Source of the DNA: Solobacterium sp.
GTDB taxonomy: Bacteria > Bacillota_I > Bacilli_A > Erysipelotrichales > Erysipelotrichaceae
Assembly (NCBI GenBank): GCA_016284975.1
Contig: JAEEPV010000133.1
Location: forward strand, 1 to 5,115
Length of the DNA: 5,115 nucleotides
Direction: 5' to 3'
Of the stretch, positions 1-5,060 are shown in pieces (position 1 is the stretch's first letter; each line of letters starts with the position of its first letter). A program made the translations under genes and the position numbers. The notes under the pieces were generated by a model. That model saw nothing but the letters and a program-made list of their open reading frames with translations, did not search any database and was not told where the DNA came from.

Positions 1-1637
1 AAGCGGTCACCCTGTTTCAGTTCCGCCGGCTTTTCCAGGTTAACCGTATAGAAGCCCCGGTGGTCAAAGGAAGCGGTCGCTGCCGCAAGCAGTTCCCCGG
101 ATGTAGGATCCTGATTCTCATCGCTTACCCGGTATACTTCGATTTCTGCTTCGGTATTGTTTTCCGGCGCATAAACAGATACTGCCGCAAGGGTTTCATC
201 CCGTTCACTTGTAAAGATGTTGGCAACCAGTGTTTCTGCATTGTCGGTAGGAAGTGAAATCGGCTCAAACGCTACCGGGTTCGTGAAATCATACTGATAG
301 ATATGGTCATAGTCGAAACCGTCTGCCGCATCATCCCCGACAACTGCCGAGAAGCTGAAAATCGAATGGTCTTCATAGCTGACCCAGATATACCCGGTCC
401 CATGGCCTTCTTCATCGGGGAAGCCGTAGTTAAATGACAGCAGCAGATCTCTTCCTTCCGGAGTCTTCGCAAAGTTGTCATATACCTCAATGAACCGGTC
501 TCCGTATTTTTCGACGTTGGTTTCATAACTGCCCCAGCTGTTTTTGATCAGGAAGGCACCGTTCTGTTTCGGCATACCGCCTTTTCCTGTTTTGAAGTTC
601 TCCCGCGGATAATTATCATTCCATCCGACAAGGGTAACCGCATGGTTCATAGCGATATCCGAGGAATCATCATACTGGCAGAAATACTCATAATTCATAA
701 AGTCACTGTTTCCGCCTTCACCTGGCGAAGAGGTGTCTGCCTGATAGCTCATCATCAGAGCACCATGCTCGATGACTGCCTGCTTGATGAGATTTACCGC
801 ATCTTCCCGCTGGCTTTTATACTCATATTTCTGACGGTCTGTGTTGATGGTGTAGCAGGACGGACTGTCGAGATACAGGAATTCCTGTACATGGGCAAGC
901 GGTGCAGCGTTCCGGTCTTCTTCGTTTAACAGACCGTAGGTATCTTTTCCATCCAGCGGTTTATACGGTTCCTGTGATTCTGCCAGAGGGCCGATCCACG
1001 CAGTAAGCAGATCCTGCGAACTGGAGCTGAAACCGCCGGTTGAAAAATGCGAATTCTTCTCTTCCGGGTTCAGCGGTTCATCGCCTTCCCCCTTCTGAGA
1101 TCCGTCCCACATCAGCTCCATGTTCATGTATGCAAGATAAAGCTCACTGAGATCCAGTTCCTTAGAGACGTTTTTAAGGTTCATCTCGAATGCGTCGGGA
1201 TTGATCACGCCTGCGTTGCCGTGCCGTTTGTGAAGCAGATTGCTTTCAAGTGTGGCGATTGTACTGAACGCCCAGCAGGTACCAAACGGGCTCTGGTCCT
1301 TGATGCCGGTCGTAGATCCGATCGTCGGAAGATAATACTGGCTGATCGAAGCGACATCCACTTCACCGGTATACTTCACATCACTGGCATAATCCCGGTC
1401 AATCAGCAGATTGATGGATGCCGGTACTTCCTGACCGCCGTAATAGCGATTGTCCCCTTCCTCCATTTTGTAATTTGTGACCCACGTCCGCATTTCATCC
1501 CAGTCTTTTGCGTCCGTCGTACCGTCACCGTTAAAGTCCATAACAATGCCTGCAGTTCCGATGGTTCCTTCTGCATTTACGAATACGGTACCCGTAATGA
1601 GAATGACTGCAGCTATGGCTGTAATCATTTTCTTCAT
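1..1637 (-). CDS. Secreted C1-family (papain-like) cysteine protease with calcium loop and lectin-like domain, 3' end outside window
   Basis: About 545 codons are visible; the C-terminus runs off the window at position 1. The start at 1637 is set by GGGAGG at 1643-1648, five bases upstream. Residues 1-22 form a signal peptide (MKKM, a hydrophobic core, then VNA before Glu23), so the enzyme is probably secreted. Residues 34-45 (DFNGDGTTDAKD) are a single EF-hand/dockerin-type calcium loop. The peptidase domain covers roughly 95-375: oxyanion Gln115, catalytic Cys121 (in GTCWAFS), His332 (in MNHAVTLVGW) and Asn366 (in IKNSWG), the full papain set. From about residue 395 the pattern (IYQYDF, ANIF, ETLAAVSVY, IEVYRV, SGELL, GFYTVNL) resembles the lectin-like domain that often follows bacterial C1 peptidases. 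Expected role: extracellular or surface proteolysis; the substrate is unknown. Only one calcium repeat is seen, whereas true type I dockerins have two, so cellulosome attachment is not supported. Confidence 0.95.
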   Translation of the reverse strand, partial: MKKMITAIAAVILITGTVFVNAEGTIGTAGIVMDFNGDGTTDAKDWDEMRTWVTNYKMEEGDNRYYGGQEVPASINLLIDRDYASDVKYTGEVDVASISQYYLPTIGSTTGIKDQSPFGTCWAFSTIATLESNLLHKRHGNAGVINPDAFEMNLKNVSKELDLSELYLAYMNMELMWDGSQKGEGDEPLNPEEKNSHFSTGGFSSSSQDLLTAWIGPLAESQEPYKPLDGKDTYGLLNEEDRNAAPLAHVQEFLYLDSPSCYTINTDRQKYEYKSQREDAVNLIKQAVIEHGALMMSYQADTSSPGEGGNSDFMNYEYFCQYDDSSDIAMNHAVTLVGWNDNYPRENFKTGKGGMPKQNGAFLIKNSWGSYETNVEKYGDRFIEVYDNFAKTPEGRDLLLSFNYGFPDEEGHGTGYIWVSYEDHSIFSFSAVVGDDAADGFDYDHIYQYDFTNPVAFEPISLPTDNAETLVANIFTSERDETLAAVSVYAPENNTEAEIEVYRVSDENQDPTSGELLAAATASFDHRGFYTVNLEKPAELKQGDR

Positions 1638-1690
1638 CTGTTCCTCCCTGAGGGCATACAGTTCTCCTGTCTGCCTGCTCGGTCCCTTTA

Positions 1691-1720
1691 ATAATAAGGG
1701 AGTTATTTCCAGTATCTCAA
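1691..1720 (-). promoter_or_regulatory. Putative sigma-A promoter of the C1 protease gene
   Basis: On the minus strand a TTGAGA -35 (1715-1720) and a TATTAT -10 (1691-1696) are separated by 18 bases. This would give a leader of about 45-50 bases before the start at 1637. Just upstream lie a direct GGAACC-GGAACC doublet (1733-1744) and a small inverted repeat (CCTTT-TGG-AAAGG), possible regulator contacts but too short to be sure. Predicted by eye only. Confidence 0.5.
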
Positions 1721-1753
1721 TCCTTTCCAAAAGGTTCCGGTTCCTTCACTCAT

Positions 1754-1777
1754 ACAAAAGGCTGCTTTTTGGCAGCC
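1754..1777 (-). terminator. Rho-independent terminator after the paired leader peptides
   Basis: Read on the minus strand, GGCTGC (1772-1777) pairs with GCAGCC (1760-1765) around a six-base A-rich loop, followed by TTTTGT (1754-1759). It lies about 25 bases past the stop codon at 1803. It should end transcription of the two upstream small genes before the C1 protease promoter, so the protease is probably a separate transcription unit. The stem is short (6 bp), so read-through is possible. Confidence 0.75.
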
Positions 1778-1802
1778 CCTGTATCTGATTTCGGTATAAC
1801 GC

Positions 1803-2147
1803 TTACCAGCCAAATCCCCAGAGGGTAAGTTCCATATTCAGAGTTTCGTATTCTCCGATACCAAGCTGAGCCATTGTCATTTCTTTGGCGACCGGTGCAC
1901 CACGGAAATACGTCTGTGCAGTTCCTCCTTCGCACATGGAATGGTCAATGGTTCTCTGTTCGATATGACCTACCGTTTCATCCGGTGTTACCGCATAGGT
2001 CATGCACATGTGAACATCCCCATTTTCAGGATCTTTCTGAGAATGTGCCACATAATCCACCTCAATCTTAAAGAATGATTCACTGGCCGCTCCTCCGGCA
2101 ACCCGTTCCAGGCTCTCTTCATTAATTTCCGGTTTCATCTTTTCCAT
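1803..2147 (-). CDS. Double-glycine-leader protein with ubiquitin-like (beta-grasp) domain, second copy
   Basis: A 114-residue protein, downstream of its paralogue by 38 bases. The start at 2147 is chosen because AGGAG (2156-2160) sits eight bases upstream and the N-terminus then matches the paralogue exactly. Residues 1-19 are a bacteriocin-type leader ending AGG, with hydrophobic residues at -4 (Val16), -7 (Leu13) and -12 (Ile8) relative to the cut, the pattern recognised by C39 peptidase-ABC exporters. The predicted mature part is residues 20-114. Residues 53-111 align without gaps to ubiquitin 17-75, with 13 identities by my count, including Pro55, Thr58, Phe81, Gly83, Thr91, Ile97, Leu103, Leu107, Leu109 and Gly111. 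Residues 25-33 would be strand 1. It ends LWGFGW, not in a free Gly-Gly. Cysteines: 48 and 72. The function is unknown; an exported beta-grasp protein is inferred. I do not recognise a named family. Confidence 0.88.
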   Translation of the reverse strand: MEKMKPEINEESLERVAGGAASESFFKIEVDYVAHSQKDPENGDVHMCMTYAVTPDETVGHIEQRTIDHSMCEGGTAQTYFRGAPVAKEMTMAQLGIGEYETLNMELTLWGFGW

Positions 2148-2155
2148 GTTTATTT

Positions 2156-2160
2156 CTCCT
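2156..2160 (-). promoter_or_regulatory. Ribosome binding site that fixes the start of the second copy
   Basis: AGGAG on the minus strand (within AAAAGGAGA), eight bases before the ATG at 2147. The frame is open for 57 further codons upstream, to a methionine at 2318. That extension lies inside the neighbouring gene and is its out-of-frame reading, so this site decides the start. Confidence 0.8.
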
Positions 2161-2185
2161 TTTCCCTTGTCATTATGCTTAATGC

Positions 2186-2530
2186 TTACCAGCTGTATCC
2201 CCAAAGGGTAAGATCCATTTTCAGTATTTCGTATTCTTTGATGCCAAGCTGAGCCATTGTCATTTCTTTCCGAACCGGCGCACCATTGTAATACGTCTGT
2301 GCAGTTCCGCCCTGGCACCAGCAGTGTTCAATGGTTCTCTGCTCAATATGACCTACCGTTTCATCCGGTGATACCACATAGGACTGAAACTGACGCATTT
2401 TCCGATTTCCGGGGTCTTTCTGAGAATACATTGAATAATCAACATTAATCCTGAAAGCTGATTCCGAGGCAGCTCCTCCGGCAATTCGTTCCAGACTCTC
2501 TTCATTAATTTCCGGATTCATCTTTTCCAT
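2186..2530 (-). CDS. Double-glycine-leader protein with ubiquitin-like (beta-grasp) domain, first copy
   Basis: A 114-residue protein and the first gene of the pair. The start at 2530 is supported by AGGAG (2541-2545), ten bases upstream, and by identity of the first 24 residues with the paralogue except at two positions. The leader (residues 1-19) ends IAGG with Ile8, Leu13 and Ile16 at -12, -7 and -4, matching double-glycine export leaders. The mature part (20-114) has the ubiquitin-like order: strand 1 at about 25-33, strand 2 at about 47-55, a helix from VGHIEQRTI (59-67), then YYNGAPV (80-86), MTMAQLGI (90-97) and LKMDLTLWG (103-111). These last three correspond to the ubiquitin segments IFAGKQL, RTLSDYNI and LHLVLRLRG. 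It carries a Cys-Trp-Cys motif at 70-72 and ends LWGYSW. It is probably co-transcribed with the second copy. No exporter lies in view. The export and fold assignments are inference; the coding call is firm because two paralogues conserve the frame. Confidence 0.9.
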   Translation of the reverse strand: MEKMNPEINEESLERIAGGAASESAFRINVDYSMYSQKDPGNRKMRQFQSYVVSPDETVGHIEQRTIEHCWCQGGTAQTYYNGAPVRKEMTMAQLGIKEYEILKMDLTLWGYSW

Positions 2531-2557
2531 ACCGTTAAATCTCCTTTTTCTCTTTTC

Positions 2558-2563
2558 ATTATA
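2558..2563 (-). promoter_or_regulatory. Putative -10 box of the leader-peptide pair
   Basis: A perfect TATAAT on the minus strand, 27 bases ahead of the start at 2530. The best -35 position (around 2580-2585, TTTCGA) is weak. Everything upstream of this hexamer is the remnant of an insertion sequence, so the promoter sits at the element junction. It may rely on an activator or on sequence supplied by the element. Confidence 0.5.
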
Positions 2564-2564
2564 A

Positions 2565-2897
2565 TCTACGAAGCAGCTTTCGAAATTCCTCCGGATATGC
2601 AAGGTCATCGAGAGATACGTCGAGTTCTATATCAAGCAGCGGCCGTGCTATGCACTGGGATATGACACACCGAACAATTACTACGGGCGATTCCGTCGTG
2701 GAGAGATAGAGCATAAGGATACTTTTTCCAAGCGTGAACTGACCGAGGAGCCGAAATTCGTCCGAAAGAAAAGAGCCAGGAAGGCTGAAAGAGGGAAGAA
2801 TCAAGGCATTTCAACGGCTGAAAAGGACGTGTCTACTTCTGAAAACGCAATTGAAGAAAAAGCTTCAGATATGTCTGCAATTAAAAACATTATTTGA
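2565..2897 (+). pseudogene. Truncated IS3-family-like transposase, C-terminal fragment
   Basis: An open frame without its own start runs to TGA at 2895-2897, about 110 codons. Its beginning (VIERYVEFYIKQRPCYALGY, then DTPNNYY) matches the typical C-terminus of IS3-family OrfB transposases, where a tyrosine-rich stretch and an R-P...LGY-x-(T/S)-P motif follow the DDE catalytic core. The DDE residues themselves are absent: the frame closes upstream with TAA at 2562-2564, right beside the leader-peptide promoter. After the conserved part comes a lysine- and glutamate-rich tail with repeated short phrases (ISTAEK, VSTSEN, MSAIKN). It cannot encode an active enzyme. Family assignment is from motif memory; another DDE family is possible. 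Confidence 0.75.
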
Positions 2898-2962
2898 GAA
2901 AAAAACTCTCAGGTGTCTACTATTAAAAATTCAATATTTCAAAAAACGTTTTTCGTGTCCAC
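2829..2962 (+). repeat. Degenerate 42-bp tandem periodicity, four copies of GTGTCTAC-like motif
   Basis: GTGTCTAC at 2829, ATGTCTGC at 2871, GTGTCTAC at 2913 and GTGTCCAC at 2955 are each exactly 42 bases apart. The similarity extends past the octamer: each of the first three units then has a T/A-rich stretch with four A's at unit positions 14-17 and five A's at positions 29-33. I count 25 of 42 matching bases between units one and three, and 22 of 42 between one and two. The last octamer is the inner edge of the terminal repeat. The first two units are inside the transposase reading frame (42 is 14 codons). Confidence 0.6.
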
Positions 2963-2979
2963 CAGACTTGACAAGTACA
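2955..2979 (+). repeat. Probable right terminal inverted repeat of the IS remnant
   Basis: A 25-base segment starting GTGTCCACCAGACTTG and ending AAGTACA. Read inward it begins TGTACTTGTCAAG, and it has the TG...CA terminal dinucleotides usual for IS3-type ends. It lies about 60 bases after the transposase stop codon, the expected distance. The partner end is missing, so the assignment rests on position and end bases. Confidence 0.55.
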
Positions 2980-2997
2980 AATTATTGACTTAGATGT

Positions 2998-3050
2998 TCC
3001 GATTTTATTCCTTTTTCGAAGATTTCAATATCCGTTTTTATTCCTTTTCG
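2998..3050. repeat. Pair of direct repeats, 33 bp apart, upstream of the ATPase
   Basis: TCCGATTTTATTCC followed by TTTTTCG (2998-3018) and TCCGTTTTTATTCC followed by TTTTCG (3031-3050) are the same sequence apart from one substitution and one T in a homopolymer. Spacing is 33 bases, about three DNA turns, so both would face the same side of the helix. They end next to the putative -35 of the ATPase promoter. They could be binding sites for a regulator, or a chance pair in AT-rich DNA. Confidence 0.5.
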
Positions 3051-3051
3051 T

Positions 3052-3079
3052 TTGAAAATGCGTCTGAACAGCTTATAAA
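3052..3079 (+). promoter_or_regulatory. Putative promoter of the ATPase pseudogene
   Basis: TTGAAA (3052-3057) and TATAAA (3074-3079) are separated by 16 bases, each one mismatch from consensus. A start of transcription near 3086 would leave a leader of under 20 bases containing the AAAGGTGA ribosome binding site (3093-3100). The promoter looks intact although the gene behind it is broken. Confidence 0.6.
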
Positions 3080-3103
3080 TAGCGTATCAAACAAAGGTGA
3101 ATG

Positions 3104-4424
3104 ATGCTGAAACGAACAATCTACAAGGATTTGCTGAACTGGAAACAGACGCATTCTCATAAGTGCCTGATGGTGAAAGGTGCCCGCCAGGTAGGAAAGA
3201 CCTTCATTATCCGGTAGTTTGGAAAGAATGAATACCAGTCCTTTGTGGAGATCAATTTTCTCAGAAATCCCCTGCTGAAAACAATCTTCAGCGGGGATCT
3301 TGATGCGGATACAATCTACAAGCGTATGAGTGCACAGATTCCGAACCTCTCCCTCATCCCCGGAAATACGCTGATCTTTCTGGATGAGATTCAGAACTGC
3401 GGAAATGCAAGAACCGCCGTTAAATTTCTTGCAGAAGACGGACGCTATGATGTCATCAGTTCCGGAAGTCTGCTCGGTCTTTCCTATGGTGAAGACGGAG
3501 ACCGGAATGTTGAACAGCCGGAATCAGTACCAACCGGTTATGAAGATTTCCTGACCATGTATTCTCTCAGCTTTGAAGAATTTCTCTGGGCAGAAGGTTA
3601 TGGAAACGATGCGATTGAAATGCTCCGGTCTTATTTTGAAACGATGGAAGCTGTACCGGAAGATATCAACCGGAAATATGAAGAACTGTATCGGGAATAT
3701 ATGGTTGTAGGAGGGATGCCCGAAGCAGTTTCGGATTATGTGACAACCCATGATTTTAATGCAGTGACCCGAGTTCAGAACCGTATCCTTGATAACTATC
3801 ATCTGGATATTTCTAAACATGCCAAAGGAGCAGAAAAAACAAAAGTGCGTGACTGTTATGATGCAATCCCAAGACAGCTGGCAAGGGAACTGAAGAAGTT
3901 TCAGTATTCTACGGTTGAAAAAGGTAAGACTTCAAAAAAATACGGCGGCAGCGTTCGATGGCTTATCGACTCCTCTCTGGTCCACCCCTGTTTCAATGTG
4001 CATGAAGCCAATCTTCCTTTAATGGCTAATTCCATACCGGAACAATTCAAACTTTATATTAATGACACCGGTCTTCTTTGTGCGCTGTATGGTTTTGAGA
4101 CAAAACGCGCACTGCTGAACAACACCCTGAAAGGCAGCGCAAAAGGCGGTATCTATGAAAACGCCGCAGCAGAATGCCTTGTAAAAAAACGGATATACTC
4201 TTTACTACTGGAAGCCGGATGATAATCATGCGACTGAATTCATCATCGAAAAAGACGGAGAAGTTATTCCGATCGAAGTAAAAGCCGGCAATACCGCAAC
4301 CATTTCTCTGAATTTCTTCATTCGACGCTATCAGCCTTCTTCCGCATGGAAACTGGTCAATGGCAACATTGGTACAGACGGTGTGAAACGAACGGTTCCG
4401 CATTATATGGTAATGTTTCTCTGA
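3104..4424 (+). pseudogene. DUF4143-type AAA ATPase, inactivated by a nonsense codon and a frameshift
   Basis: Reconstructed length is about 439 residues, normal for this family. ATG 3104 gives the better spacing to AAAGGTGA (3093-3100); ATG 3101 is possible. The N-terminus has MLKRTIYKDLLNWK and a Walker A (GARQVGKT, residues 26-33). Codon 38 (3215-3217) is TAG where family members usually have Gln (IIR-x-FGK). The frame continues from the next codon with Walker B (TLIFLDEIQ, acidic pair at about residues 94-95), SSGSLLG, YSLSFEEFLWAEGY and the DUF4143 region with YINDTGLLCALY. At the seven-A run 4183-4189 the frame breaks: it ends at TGA 4220-4222, while the expected tail (YYWKPDDNHATEF, then IPIEVKAG) lies in the +1 frame and stops at 4422-4424. 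A single extra A explains this. The family's role is unsettled; some link it to DNA or toxin-antitoxin functions. A GTG at 3245 could restart, but without Walker A. Confidence 0.9.
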
Positions 4425-4433
4425 CACCAACCG

Positions 4434-4495
4434 AAAAAGAAGCTGTACTTCCTTCCGGTTTATGATCGGAAGTTCCTGACAGCTTCTTTTGTTTT
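4434..4495. terminator. Strong bidirectional terminator between the convergent ATPase and luxS
   Basis: A 12-bp perfect stem (4435-4446 with 4479-4490; AAAAGAAGCTGT against ACAGCTTCTTTT) is topped by an inner hairpin (ACTTCC 4447-4452 with GGAAGT 4468-4473). On the plus strand the arm ends TTCTTTTGTTTT. On the minus strand it ends in a T run (4434-4438). It lies 10 bases after the ATPase stop and about 30 bases beyond the luxS stop, so it can serve both. Confidence 0.88.
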
Positions 4496-4522
4496 CACAT
4501 AAGATACGCGATCGTCCTGAAA

Positions 4523-5047
4523 TCAGGAATCGTAGAAGTGCTGGCCGTTTTCGGTTATGAGCCGTTCGGTCTTTGGATACTCAAAGATCAGGCTGTTATC
4601 CTGATTGGCTTCCAGATAGGCAGCGAATTCGTCTGCGTACCATTTCGCCATCTCAAGGTTGTGCATGCGGCAGTACCCGCAGTTTTCCGGAGCAGTGCCC
4701 GGCACATCCGTTGCCTCTTTGACCGAGCGGAATGCCTTTAACATCAGATCATAGAGCTCCGAGGAAGGACGGTTTCCCTTCAGGATGAGATAAAACCCGG
4801 TAAGACAGCCCATCGGCCCCCAGTAGATTACTTCGTCTTTCCATTCCGGATCGTTGCGAAGATAAGTTGCGATCAGATGTTCCAGCGAATGCATCGCCAG
4901 AATATCGATGACCGGCTCCCGGTTCGGACGTTTCAGCCGTACATCATAGGTCGTTACGGCATAGTCACCCAGATGGTCGACCCGGCTTGTAAAAATACCG
5001 GGAACGATACGGGTATGGTCTACGGAAAAACTCTGTATCAGTTCCAT
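4523..5047 (-). CDS. luxS: S-ribosylhomocysteine lyase LuxS (autoinducer-2 synthase)
   Basis: LuxS cleaves S-ribosylhomocysteine to homocysteine and DPD, the precursor of autoinducer-2, as part of the activated methyl cycle in the cytoplasm. With the start at 5047 the protein has 174 residues. Visible signatures: SFSVDHT near the N-terminus; the zinc motif HSLEH (His53, His57); YWGPMGC with catalytic Cys81 followed by TGFYLIL; and the third zinc ligand Cys123 in NCGYCRMHNLEMAK. All key residues are present, so it should be active. It is some 15 residues longer than the usual 150-160 because of a C-terminal extension (EYPKTERLITENGQHFYDS). ATG 5053 is one base from the AGGAGG and so unlikely to be used; ATG 5047 is seven bases from it. 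It converges on the ATPase pseudogene across a shared terminator. Confidence 0.97.
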   Translation of the reverse strand: MELIQSFSVDHTRIVPGIFTSRVDHLGDYAVTTYDVRLKRPNREPVIDILAMHSLEHLIATYLRNDPEWKDEVIYWGPMGCLTGFYLILKGNRPSSELYDLMLKAFRSVKEATDVPGTAPENCGYCRMHNLEMAKWYADEFAAYLEANQDNSLIFEYPKTERLITENGQHFYDS

Positions 5048-5054
5048 TTCCATT

Positions 5055-5060
5055 CCTCCT
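5055..5060 (-). promoter_or_regulatory. Ribosome binding site that decides the luxS start
   Basis: A perfect AGGAGG on the minus strand. Two in-frame ATGs follow, at 5053 (one base away, too close) and 5047 (seven bases away, ideal), which favours the shorter product. Confidence 0.8.

Larger units (their letters stand above)
1803..2562 (-). repeat. Tandem gene duplication, unit about 383 bp
   Basis: The two small genes start and stop exactly 383 bases apart (2147/2530 and 1803/2186), and their proteins align with no gaps. Similarity continues upstream through the ribosome binding site to a -10-like hexamer: TATAAT before the first copy (2558-2563) and CATAAT before the second (2172-2177). 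It also includes the bases around each stop codon. The duplication therefore carried a gene plus its proximal promoter segment. The proteins differ at 32 of 114 positions, so it is not recent. Confidence 0.85.
2565..2979 (+). mobile_element. 3' remnant of an IS3-like insertion sequence
   Basis: This comprises the transposase tail plus a noncoding 3' end that stops in a probable terminal inverted repeat (2955-2979). The left half, the left terminal repeat and the catalytic region are missing. I found no matching left repeat (TGTACTTGTCAAG) elsewhere in the window. The left edge lies somewhere between the peptide gene start at 2530 and about 2571; the exact breakpoint cannot be fixed without a full-length relative. 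Confidence 0.65.

Noticed and set aside
1047..1691. A 214-codon open frame on the plus strand
   Set aside because: It lies opposite the C1 protease, whose signal peptide and full catalytic set are unmistakable. The plus frame has no ribosome binding site or recognisable motif and is a shadow.
2148..2318. N-terminal extension of the second ubiquitin-like protein to a methionine at 2318
   Set aside because: The extra 57 residues are the out-of-frame reading of the neighbouring paralogue. The ATG at 2147 has a good ribosome binding site and gives the conserved leader.
1803..2530. Classical bacteriocin or modified-peptide (RiPP) precursors
   Set aside because: The leader fits, but the 95-residue mature part is long, is not Cys/Ser/Thr-rich, and matches a folded beta-grasp pattern. 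No modification enzyme is in the window.
1803..2530. Chagasin-like (I42) inhibitors of the neighbouring C1 protease
   Set aside because: The family motifs (NPTTG, GxG, RPW) are absent.
2531..2608. N-terminal extension of the first ubiquitin-like protein to 2608
   Set aside because: It would put 26 residues ahead of a complete double-glycine leader, and it overlaps the -10 box and ribosome binding site.
2829..2962. CRISPR array
   Set aside because: Only an octamer and A-tracts recur. There is no conserved 23-37-base repeat with unrelated spacers, and part of it is coding.
3524..3820. A 98-codon minus-strand open frame inside the ATPase
   Set aside because: It is the antisense of the conserved DUF4143 region and has no ribosome binding site or motif.
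4516..4527. Palindrome CCTGAAATCAGG at the luxS stop codon as a terminator
   Set aside because: The stem is only 4-5 bp with no T-tract, and a far stronger terminator lies just beyond.
5048..5053. luxS start at the upstream ATG
   Set aside because: It is one base from the AGGAGG. The next in-frame ATG has ideal spacing and matches the usual LuxS N-terminus.
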